Shown here: piece by piece, positions 57,601 to 64,000 of the stretch
Layout: every line of letters starts with the position of its first letter
Position numbering within the stretch: the stretch's first letter is position 1
DNA from: Cheiracanthium punctorium
Taxonomy: Eukaryota; Arthropoda; Arachnida; Araneae; Cheiracanthiidae
DNA: 64,000 bases
Assembly (NCBI GenBank): GCA_038373885.1
Contig: JAWZYV010016568.1
Coordinates: 1-64,000, forward strand
Direction of reading: 5' to 3'
Notes under the pieces: model-generated
Database searches by the model: none
What the model was told of the DNA's origin: nothing
Seen by the model: the letters and a program-made list of their open reading frames with translations, nothing else
Program-made: the position numbers and the translations under genes

Positions 57601-60217
57601 TCGTTGTATGTTGAATAAAAAAATGTCCAAAGAACTGTTTAATCACATAAAATTATCTTCCATAATTTTCTCCTCAACAACTAACTTTTAATTATTTTTA
57701 CCTGTTTCTTGTTAAAGTACTACATTACATTTCATTTTTTAGAAAGCAATCTATGTCAATTCTTTTCGATAATTAGGAGATAGTAAGTATACTTGCGCAA
57801 TGTAATGCATGTTGCATGAAAACGCCTTAAAATGCAAGACGCAAATTATTATCTTTTGTTCTACTGATAAATTTAAATTAAATCTTACGCCAAATCTTTG
57901 CTGTCTTTTAGTCTGAGCCCAGCCTTTGTATACAAGGTATCCCAAAAATTAAAGAATTAATTTTTTGAACATCCTGTGCTTTATTCTTTATCCATTAAAG
58001 ATGAGTGGAAAATGTAAATTAAAAAAATAATAATAATGTTCAAAATAAGATAAGACTGAAAAAATTCCTCTTGCTAATTTTAAAAGAGTTACACTTTTTA
58101 AATTTGTATATGGCTACCACATAAAAAATGCTCTGTTAGTAAAATGTGTCGCATACACTAATGAGTCGATGTGCAAAATTTCAACCTTCCATCATGAAAC
58201 ATCTCAGAAATATCTTTCAACAAAGATGGTCTGGCGCTAGACATGCATTTGAATGTAAGCGGTTATTGCTAGAGTGCAAAAAATTACTTTCTTTCGTAAT
58301 TTCTATACGAGCCCTAAAACGCGATCCTCCGATGTGATTTTTTTCCATTCGAAAATCATTGACAAGCAAGCACACACACACAGTCAGCATATATTTATTT
58401 TTCACATTTCTGACACTTTTAAAAATATAATGCTCAAAATTTGCACATCACCTCGTTAGTGTTGGGACACATTTTACTACTAAATGGCAATTTTTTGTAC
58501 GGAAGTTGCATAAAAATTTAAAAATTGTCATTTCTTGAACGATAACGAGAGGAAATTTTCTCCACGTTGTCTTTTTTCCTATCTTATTTGAACATTTTTT
58601 CAATTTACGCTGCTTGCTTAACTCAAATTGATATAGAATTATAGCGCATCACCTTTTTTTTTTTTTTTTGGGGGGGGGGGGTACTTTGTACAACTGTGCG
58701 ATAAAATGGTATTTGTACATGGAGTAAGACTTTTAAAGAACTATCTTACTTCCGTGCTGCCGGATCCATCATCAGGCATGAAACTACATGCTTTTCCAAC
58801 GCCTTTTGAAAAAAATACTCTTCTTTTACGGTCTAAACTGCCGATTCCACCTGACAAATCTTCGTTTGGCAGGGATGCTGTCAAGAGAATTGCATGAAAA
58901 TGTATAAACAGACTGACATAATAAAATGTGTTACCACCTTATCCATACTAGTACATGAAGAAAGGGTATACATTTGTCTATGTACTGATTCGTTACTACG
59001 CAGCGGAACCAGAAAGATTAAACTTGGAGAATAGTTTCTTTTTAGAAAGTAAGCGCGAGAAAGGATTTTTATGCGTGGGCGGCCAAAACGTTCTAATCTT
59101 CATATCTTAAAGGAAAAAAGACGTTTTAAAAAATTTTGAGGCTAAAATGGCGAATTATTAAAAAAAGTTAAAAAGGTGTCAGAGGCTGAAACTTTTTATT
59201 TCATTATGTTTTTAATATTTTGAATAAAAGAGAAACTGTTGCTATAAAATGTTACAAACACTGGTTGTTTGTTCTGCGCATTCAAATTCGATTGATTTTG
59301 ATTTTCATCACTATAGTCAAATAGTAGAAAGCTCTACCGATTAGTATAACAAGATTAAAAAAGGCACTAAATTCAAACAACTGAAAAACATAAAGGAAAT
59401 AAAATGACATTAAATACAAACTGATCGTTATCAATAGATTGCCTTTACTGAAAAATATAATTTTGCAGTTTTTGCAATTATGCATCTCTTTAATAAAATC
59501 TAGCTGGTGTTTTGGGAAAATATTCATTTCCTTCCGCACGAAGAATGCGTACTCAGCAAGTTGAATATAAAGGTATGACTGACCATTGGTAAAAAAAAAA
59601 AAACATCTGGAAGTGTGAAAACTTTGCTAAATTCATTTACGATCTCTGACTAAAATATTAAAAATGCGCTCATGTTATTAAAAAGTTTTGTATATCATAT
59701 TGATAAAAATGGCATATAATTATAGACAAAGGTTCAGGATAGTTTCAAGATTTCATGGTGTTGAACGTAAAATCAAAATCTTAAGTGCTTTTCTATGTTA
59801 TAATAAGTTCTTATGCTGAAACGCATTATAAAAATAAAAAGGACATAACACAGACATATAAAAAAGCCATATCGAATCTTTATTAAAAGCAATGTTTTTG
59901 TACACGTATGTAGTATTTATTGTAGACTTATATCATTGTTTTTAATCACGCTTCTTTGTATTCATTAACTAAAAGTTAACGTAGACTATCAGATTAATAA
60001 ATTATTAAACATATGATAGGAATGCCAATAACTGCAAATGTTAAAATACTGTAAACGTACCAGCAATCTCTTCAAGTGCATAAGCTCGCCCAAGTCCAAG
60101 TTGATCATCTGGATCAGTCCATGAAGAAAAGAAAGACTTAAATACTGGTGGTTCTGCCTGGTCAATAATTCTCTTGACTTGAAGCCAAGTCGGATATCCA
60201 TTCTTTTCGATATATTT
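39655..60217 (-). CDS. GSN: Gelsolin, 3' part (end of G3 to G6)
   Basis: This is a calcium-regulated actin severing and capping protein. Eleven minus-strand exons join in frame: 60217-60061, 58877-58750, 57159-57022, 55314-55228, 52533-52348, 50905-50822, 49412-49351, 49205-49022, 44064-43954, 41830-41705 and 39684-39655. They total 1293 nt, or 430 residues plus TGA. The order matches gelsolin: end of G3 ([18 protein letters not shown]), G4 ([24 protein letters not shown]), G5 ([29 protein letters not shown]), G6 ([37 protein letters not shown]) and the tail. The protein ends straight after G6 with no villin headpiece, which favours gelsolin over villin, and there are no leucine-rich repeats as in flightless. 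Exons for G1-G3 lie past base 64000. It is tail to tail with WASHC5. Confidence 0.94.
40190..41205. mobile_element. Diverged long-inverted-repeat MITE, ~1 kb
   Basis: About 270 bp at the left (40190-40460) match the inverted right end (40930-41205) with many substitutions. Shared blocks include AAACCACGAGKGAT, GTCAAATGAAGA, AGGTAAATAAAA and GTGGAATAGTTTC. The loop of about 460 bp is non-coding. Target duplications were not resolved. It sits in the last gelsolin intron. Confidence 0.65.
41705..41830 (-). CDS. GSN: Gelsolin exon G-j (end of G6)
   Basis: 126 bp, phase 0. Acceptor CATAAATAG, donor GTAAGT. Encodes [40 protein letters not shown] and WD. If unspliced, the frame would stop two codons later (V S stop). 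Confidence 0.93.
42411..43547. mobile_element. Tigger-type MITE, 1.1 kb
   Basis: Inverted ends CAGTCAACTCCGATTATAGT and, on the right, CAGTCAACTCCGGTTATAGT flank a non-coding interior. TA precedes the left end; CA follows the right end, where TA would be expected. A second inner palindromic phrase (GGATATAGTGAACG, 42457 and inverted terms near 43490) repeats. It lies in the gelsolin intron between G-i and G-j. Confidence 0.8.
43954..44064 (-). CDS. GSN: Gelsolin exon G-i (domain G6)
   Basis: 111 bp, phase 0. Acceptor TATTTCAG, donor GTAAAT. Encodes [20 protein letters not shown] then [17 protein letters not shown]. The DD pair before V-M sits at the G6 calcium site. Confidence 0.95.
44400..45414 (-). 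pseudogene. Tc1-type transposase pseudogene
   Basis: An open frame 45414-45016 (132 aa) is the N-terminal DNA-binding half: [20 protein letters not shown], then [20 protein letters not shown] and [20 protein letters not shown]. After 45016 the catalytic half continues in shifting frames down to about 44400, with recognisable pieces such as the N-term of the catalytic domain around 44960 and NPIEN-type segments near 44560. It is interrupted and so inactive. No terminal inverted repeats were defined. Confidence 0.85.
45420..46250. other. Gelsolin intron stretch
   Basis: About 0.8 kb of intron between the Tc1 and Merlin remnants. Short open frames only; nothing recognised. Confidence 0.5.
46257..47075 (-). 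pseudogene. Merlin (IS1016-like) transposase pseudogene
   Basis: Read from about 47070 downward. A zinc-ribbon-like start ([16 protein letters not shown], then WRCNVK, stop, [11 protein letters not shown]) is followed by [20 protein letters not shown]. Next comes [11 protein letters not shown], and the DDE start [20 protein letters not shown] with [16 protein letters not shown] frame change leads to 46562-46257 with [13 protein letters not shown], the HxxVNHS block of the ISXO2/Merlin fold. Stops at two places and the frame change make it inactive. Merlin elements are related to bacterial IS1016; no ends were found. Confidence 0.78.
47485..47545 (+). repeat. 5S rRNA-like fragment (possible SINE3 part)
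   Basis: The phrase CTGGGTTAGCCAGTGCTTGG followed by a GGGATGA...CTCC stretch resembles the internal promoter (box C) part of 5S rRNA (GGTTAGTACTTGGATGGGAGACC). It may be a piece of a 5S-derived SINE. The downstream 250 bp to about 47815 is also less AT-rich than the intron and may belong to the same repeat. Confidence 0.35.
47820..49021. other. Gelsolin intron, right part before exon G-h
   Basis: About 1.2 kb of AT-rich intron with a short C run near 48500. Nothing recognised. Confidence 0.55.
49022..49205 (-). CDS. GSN: Gelsolin exon G-h (G5 to G6)
   Basis: 184 bp. Completes the split Arg codon and ends in phase 0. Acceptor CATTTTAG, donor GTAAGA. Encodes [29 protein letters not shown] and [20 protein letters not shown], diagnostic for gelsolin/villin. 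Only 145 bp separate it from exon G-g. Confidence 0.96.
49351..49412 (-). CDS. GSN: Gelsolin exon G-g (domain G5)
   Basis: 62 bp, phase 0, ending two bases into an Arg codon. Acceptor TTTTTAAG, donor GTAACA. Encodes [20 protein letters not shown], the helix after the GxGxSxxE-like loop. Confidence 0.9.
49917..50738 (+). mobile_element. Helentron-like (HINE) element, family B copy 1
   Basis: An ~822-bp repeat. It begins AAAAAATCTG with a GAGTGACTCCACTC hairpin and CGACTTTCC, and holds about three tandem units of 173 bp (register at 50151, 50324, 50497). A CA/CATA microsatellite follows, and it ends with a TTTCC...CATGTTCGGAAA hairpin and AAAAA. Within the units the phrases CCATAGGCCATAATGT, AATCTTTGTCGTAGC and CCTGTAGAAAAACTAT align with the family A unit read in the other direction. 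It is non-coding, in the gelsolin intron between G-f and G-g. Confidence 0.75.
50822..50905 (-). CDS. GSN: Gelsolin exon G-f (domain G5)
   Basis: 84 bp, phase 0. Acceptor TTTATAG, donor GTTAGT. Encodes [20 protein letters not shown] then ATYLWVGK. The LNSND segment contributes to the type-2 calcium site in the family. Confidence 0.95.
51150..52220 (+). pseudogene. Decayed gene of an uncharacterised arthropod family
   Basis: Translated fragments in shifting plus-strand frames run in a consistent order: [19 protein letters not shown] (from ~51276), then [16 protein letters not shown] (~51360), HMKEIYRY (~51590), [18 protein letters not shown] (~51640) and [10 protein letters not shown]...[11 protein letters not shown] (~51825). 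I recall this peptide order from a repetitive, uncharacterised protein found in many arthropods and cnidarians (LLPPLHIKLGLMK-type motif). It has many stops and indels and no introns are evident, so it is a dead copy, perhaps processed or transposon-borne. I cannot assign a function. It lies antisense inside the gelsolin gene. Confidence 0.45.
52348..52533 (-). CDS. GSN: Gelsolin exon G-e (G4 to start of G5)
   Basis: 186 bp, phase 0. Acceptor AAATAG, donor GTATTT. Encodes [32 protein letters not shown] and [19 protein letters not shown]. Confidence 0.95.
53041..53095 (+). repeat. SINE-like fragment
   Basis: GAAGCAAAGCCACACAAGGG followed by CTATCCGC resembles the AAAGC-CAC...GGGCTATCTGC phrase of a tRNA-like repeat that I recall from chelicerate introns. 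Only about 55 bp remain. No A/B box pair can be confirmed. Confidence 0.3.
53322..54148 (+). mobile_element. Helentron-like (HINE) element, family B copy 2
   Basis: An ~827-bp copy with the same ends, tandem 170-bp units, CATA microsatellite and terminal hairpin as 49917-50738, and in the same orientation. Small differences throughout show independent ageing. It sits in the gelsolin intron between G-d and G-e. Confidence 0.75.
54332..54793. mobile_element. Palindromic MITE copy 2
   Basis: Ends CAGGGTGTTTC and, inverted, CAGGATGTTTC, with about 150 bp of imperfect inverted repeat each side (shared GATAGGGCAYATA, AAGGAATCAGAAT, ATAGCAATG). TA follows the right end and TG precedes the left, one substitution from a TA duplication. 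Related to 36080-36527 by order and motif, but diverged. Confidence 0.7.
55020..55080. repeat. (AAAG)n-type microsatellite
   Basis: A-rich purine tract of AAAG units near 55031-55060 inside the gelsolin intron. Confidence 0.75.
55228..55314 (-). CDS. GSN: Gelsolin exon G-d (domain G4)
   Basis: 87 bp, phase 0. Acceptor TTTTACAG, donor GTAAAC. Encodes [20 protein letters not shown] then NDLGGKAIQ, matching the GxxSTQDExAxxA helix of gelsolin repeats. Confidence 0.95.
56081..56135. repeat. G-run / C-run pair
   Basis: A run of about 16 G at 56092-56107 (broken by nothing) is followed by C-rich ATATCCCCCC shortly after. The two can pair; length is likely unreliable. Confidence 0.6.
56290..56760 (+). 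repeat. Diverged fragment of Helentron-like family A
   Basis: AACAGGTGTGCCCAAAAGAA and ATTACATTCTATGGGC match the family A repeating block (compare 27000-27050 and 26180-26230). A CATCCATTTCAAGCA phrase near 56560 matches the middle of family A. Both ends are lost. It is older than the full copies. Confidence 0.55.
57022..57159 (-). CDS. GSN: Gelsolin exon G-c (start of domain G4)
   Basis: 138 bp, phase 0 to 0. Acceptor TTCTCTAG, donor GTATGT. Encodes [20 protein letters not shown], then [15 protein letters not shown] and YILYYWQ, the hallmark first strands of a gelsolin repeat. Confidence 0.95.
57160..58749. other. Gelsolin intron between G-b and G-c
   Basis: About 1.6 kb. A possible small repeat starts near 57934 (TACAAGGTATCCC) but its right end is not found. 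T and G runs lie at 58652-58681. No coding trace. Confidence 0.45.
58750..58877 (-). CDS. GSN: Gelsolin exon G-b (G3-G4 linker)
   Basis: 128 bp. Acceptor CTTGACAG, donor GTAAGA. Completes the split Ala codon, then reads [20 protein letters not shown] and [14 protein letters not shown], the variable linker carrying an acidic DDGSG like the vertebrate MDDDGTG. Sequence conservation is low, but phase and position are right. Confidence 0.82.
58878..60060. other. Gelsolin intron between G-a and G-b
   Basis: About 1.2 kb of AT-rich intron with nothing recognised. Confidence 0.55.
60061..60217 (-). CDS. GSN: Gelsolin exon G-a (end of domain G3)
   Basis: 157 bp. Acceptor TTTTTAAAG, donor GTACGT. 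Encodes [19 protein letters not shown] and [20 protein letters not shown], the C-terminal helix of a gelsolin repeat followed by the linker. The first visible exon of the gene; the next upstream one is beyond the family A pair. Confidence 0.92.
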
Positions 60218-60436
60218 CTTTAAAAAAAGAAAATAATGCCACTAAGTAAATCGTAAATAAATCATTTAGACAGAACGTTGCGCACACAAAAGAAAAGAAA
60301 GAAGATAAAGCGATCTTATATACATAAAGTTTACATTACACAACAATATTAACGTATACATCATGTAATTTTACTGAATGGAAGCATAATAAGAAACTTA
60401 AATGGTTTTGCAACCACATACACTAAACTTAATCTT

Positions 60437-62438
60437 AAAAAATCTGATGTGTCCAACACATGACTTCCTTGCACGTCTATTAATTCAAAAATGTTTTTTA
60501 CGCACTTCCTCTAAACTTATTTGTTTGAAAGAGATAAAATATCAATAATAGTAAGGTATAGCGATTTCTAGCCAAATATTTCGATATCGCCAAGCTGAGT
60601 TCAATTTGAAAGATTTCCTTCTGACACTTTATTTGGCGATATTTCACCAAAAGCCGACAAACTTGAGATAGTTTGCGAGATTTTGGGGATAGCCAAAGTA
60701 GTCATTGACATCTGACTTTCAATGAATTGAATGCATCCATACACCTTAATGTATTTAAAGTCATTTGGCTCACCCTGTAAATAAATTCCCAGTCGATTGC
60801 TGTCAAAAAAGATATTGAAAACAGTTAGATATTATAATATAGTTCTAAATACAAAAGTTCAAAATTGTACGGGTTAAAGTTTTAGAGTTATACAAAATAC
60901 GAAATAATTTTTGGCGCCAAATTTGGCGATATTTCGGCGAAACTCGTCAATGTCGACGACATTTGGCGAGATTTTAAGCATGGACCAACAATGACAGATT
61001 ATCGCCAAATTTGGCGATATTTCGCCAAAACTCGCCAAGAAATGACAAATGGCGATACTTTGGGCATGGACCAAATGACTGACTATCGCCAAATTTGGCG
61101 ACATTTCGGCAAAACTCGCCAAGGTCGAGGACAGACGGCGAGATTTTGGGCATGTACCAAACAATGACTGACTACAATTGTATTATATTGAAGATGTCCA
61201 TAGACATTAAAGTACTGAAATTCTTTTTGGTGGTCCTGTAAAGAAACTCCAGCAGATTGGAACCAAAAATCGAGATGCACAACTAGATGTTACAACAATC
61301 TTACATATGAAATTTCATAATAGTTTTTGAGATTTGAGAGTTAAATATGCACACACGTACACCAAAAGTCGCCAAGCTTGGCGACTTTTGGCATAGTTCT
61401 TGAGGGAGGCACGTGACCGTGGTCGGACCATTACCTAACTTATGTGGTAGGACGGTATTGTGCTTGAAATGGATGAATGCCCCTAAAATTGCCATTGACC
61501 GTAATGTATTGGAAATCTTTTGAGTGTTCCTGTAGCAGAACTGTAAATGATAAAGACACTTTTTTTAATGGAGAAATTCATTTTCTAACTCTTTACAGCA
61601 TATATCACTCCTGAGTCGTTTGAAATAGCCCAAAACCTTAAAAAACGCTTTGATGAATGTCGGCGCATAGAGCGTAATGTATTTCGAATCTTTTAGGCGG
61701 TTCTGTAGATAAACTATCCAGTCGAATGGAACCGAAAGGGGAGATGCACAACTAGATGTTACAACAATCCTAAATATAAAGTTTCAACATTCTACGCCTA
61801 ATAGTTTTTGAGATATGCGAGTTTAATGAATTTCAGCCCATTGAGCGTAATGTATTTCGAATGTTTTGGGCGATCCTGTAGATAAACTATCCAGTCGAAT
61901 GGAACCAATAGGGGAGGTGCACAACTAGATGTTACAACTATCCAAAATATGAAGTTTCGACATTCTACGCCTAATAGTTTTTGAGTTAAGCGAGTTTAAT
62001 GAATTTCGGCCCATAGAGCGTAATGTATTTCGAATCTTTTGGGCGGTCCTGTGCATAAACTATACATTCGATTGCGACCAAAAGGGGAGGTGCACAACTA
62101 GATCATAGAACAATCCTAAATATCAAATCTCAACATTCTACGACCAATAGTTTTTGAGATATGCGAGTTACATACATACGTACGTACGTACGTACGAACA
62201 TAAGTACGTACGTACAGACGGCATGGAAAAACTGACCACAATAGATTCGCCGCTGGTCAAAATGAGTTGCAGACTCGTTAATATGATCGTGCATGCTAGT
62301 CTACGATGAGATGCATCGAAAAAATTCTTAAAATTAAATTTAGAGGTAGTCAAAATCGGTTTTTTTGTCGAAGTTTGGCCCCCAAAATTTTTCGGGATCA
62401 CATTACTTCCTTATACTACGTACAAGGAAGTAAAAAGA
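60437..62438 (-). mobile_element. Helentron-like (HINE) element, family A copy 2
   Basis: A full-length ~2 kb copy in reverse orientation to 25835-27803. It begins AAAAAATCTGATGTGTCC with a hairpin (60437) and ends at 62438 with the CTTCC...GGAAG hairpin and an A-rich tail. It shows the same internal order: CGCCAAATTTGGCG palindromes, SEQ TTTGGCGCCAAA at 60910-60921, 172-173-bp units and the ACGT microsatellite (~62170). It abuts copy 3 head to head. Confidence 0.75.
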
Positions 62439-62440
62439 AT

Positions 62441-64000
62441 TTTTCTTTTTACTTCCTTGTACGTAGTATAAGGAAGTAATGTGATCCCGAAAAATTTTGG
62501 GGGCCAAATTTCGACATAAAAACCGATTTTGACTACCTCTAAATTTAATTAAAAAATTTTTTTCGATGCATCTCATCGTAGGCTAGCATGCACGATCATA
62601 TTAACGCGTCTGCAACTCATTTTGACCAGTGGCGAGTCTACTGTGGCCAGTTTTTCCATGCCGTCTGTACGTACGTACGTACGTATGTATGTAACTCGCA
62701 TATCTCAAAAACTATTGGTCGTAGAATGTTGAGATTTGATATTTAGGATTGTTCTATGATCTAGTTGTGCACCTCCCCTTTTGGTAGCAATCGAATGGAT
62801 AGTTTATGTACAGGACCGCCCAAAAGATTCGAAATACATTACGCTCTATGGGCCGAAATTCATTAAACTCGCCTAACTCAAAAGCTATTAGGCGTAGAAT
62901 GTCGAAACTTCATATTTTGGATAGTTGTAACATCTAGTTGTGCACCTCCCCTTTTGGTTCCATTCGACTGGATAGTTTATCTACAGGACTGCCCAAAACA
63001 TTCGAAATACATTACACTCAATGGGCCGAAATTCATTAAACTCGCATATCTCAAAAACTGTTAGGCGTTGAATGTTGAAACTTTATATTTAGGATTGTTG
63101 TAATATCTAGTTGTGCACCTCCCCTTTCGGTTCCATTCGACTGAATAGTTTATCTACAGGACCGCCCAAAAGATTCGAAATACATTACGCTCTATGGGCC
63201 GAAATTCATCAAAGCGTTTTTTAGAGGTATTGGGCTATTTCAATCGACTCAGAAGTGATATATGCTGTAAAGAGTTAGAAAATGAATTTCTCCATTAAAA
63301 AAAGTGTCTTTATCATTTATAGTTCTGCTACAGGAACACTCAAAAGATTTCCAATACATTACGGTCAATAGCAATTTTAGGGGCATTCATCCATTTCAAG
63401 CACAATACCGTCCTACCACATAAGTTAGGTAATGGTCCGACCACGGTCACGTGCCTCCCTCGAGAACTATGCCAAAAGTCGCCAAGCTTGGCGACTTTTG
63501 GTGTACATGTGTGCATATTTAACTCTCAAATCTCAAAAACTATTATGAAATTTCATATATAAGAATGCTGTAACATCTAGTTGTGCATCTCGATTTTTGG
63601 TTCCAATCTACTAGAGAGTTTATTTACAGGACCACCGAAAAGAATTTCAGTACTTTAATGTCTATGGACATCTTCATTATAATACAACTGTAGACAGTCA
63701 TTGTTTTGTACATGCCCAAAATCTCGCCGTCTGTCCTCGACCTTGGCGAGTTTTGGCGAAATATCGCCAAATTTGGCGATAGTCAGTCATTTGGTCGATG
63801 CCCAAAGTATCGCCATTTGTCATCGTTCTTGGCGAGTTTTGGCGAAATATCGCCAAATTTGGCGATAATCTCTCATTGTTCGGTTTATGCTTGAAATCTC
63901 GCCAAATGTCGTCGACATTGACGAGTTTCGCAGAAATATCGCCAAATTTGGCGCCAAAAATTATTTCCTATTTTGTAAACTCTAAAACTTTAACCGTAGA
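62441..64000 (+). mobile_element. Helentron-like (HINE) element, family A copy 3 (partial)
   Basis: The third copy, in the same orientation as 25835-27803, starting with TTTTTACTTCCTTGTACG at 62446 and running off the window. Differences from copy 2 (for example in the ACGT microsatellite length and several single bases near 62580-62700) show that they are independent copies. A 30-bp perfect palindrome lies at 63472-63501, and TTTGGCGCCAAA at 63947-63958. Confidence 0.75.

Noticed and set aside
60882..64000. The large palindrome as an assembly artefact
   Set aside because: The two arms differ at many bases and in microsatellite length, so they are separate copies.

Overview
This is a window of AT-rich, intron-rich animal nuclear DNA. 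It holds parts of two conserved cellular genes lying tail to tail, with introns full of transposon remains. The organism is most likely an arthropod, and the repeat repertoire suggests a chelicerate (spider-like). That placement is inference; no marker gene settles it. There are no bacterial genes, operons or CRISPR arrays.

Gene 1 (+ strand, 3049-35250) is the 3' part of WASHC5 (strumpellin), a core subunit of the WASH actin-nucleation complex on endosomes. Twelve exons join in one frame to 487 residues plus a stop, about the last 40% of the protein. One intron uses a GC donor. Gene 2 (- strand, exons from 60217 down to 39655) is the 3' part of a six-domain gelsolin. Eleven exons join in frame to 430 residues, from the end of domain G3 through G6, with a 10-codon last exon and no villin headpiece. 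Its 5' exons lie beyond base 64000, and those of WASHC5 lie before base 1. The 4.4 kb between the two stop codons holds both 3' UTRs, a MITE and a CA/TA microsatellite. Both genes act on actin, but nothing in the sequence shows that the pairing matters.

Insertions by region: 1-2887, antisense Ty3/gypsy retroelement (LTR, gag, protease, reverse transcriptase). 5393-9668, a 4.3 kb element with ~435 bp subrepeated inverted ends and a 9-bp target duplication. 13609-13735, relic of a piggyBac C-terminus. 16182-18574, piggyBac with a dead, intron-containing transposase. 19093-21261, pogo/Tigger element. 22354-27894, a second Tigger-like shell with a mariner relic and a Helentron-like element inside. 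30295-30794, hAT-like MITE. 32482-34439, a third Tigger-like element containing a near-perfect 464-bp foldback. In the gelsolin introns: a long-TIR MITE, a Tigger MITE, a Tc1 pseudogene, a Merlin pseudogene, two ~825-bp Helentron-like elements, a decayed gene of an uncharacterised family, a SINE fragment, a palindromic MITE and a head-to-head pair of ~2 kb Helentron-like elements.

The most interesting signal is that the ~2 kb repeats (three copies, here family A) and the ~825 bp repeats (two copies, family B) are one superfamily. Both start with AAAAAATCTG and a small hairpin, both end in a TTCC/GGAA hairpin followed by A-rich sequence, and both carry a 172-173-bp tandem unit that still aligns between them. 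Family A also carries conserved palindromes, including an E2F-type TTTGGCGCCAAA site. The layout resembles Helentron-derived DINE/HINE/pearl elements.
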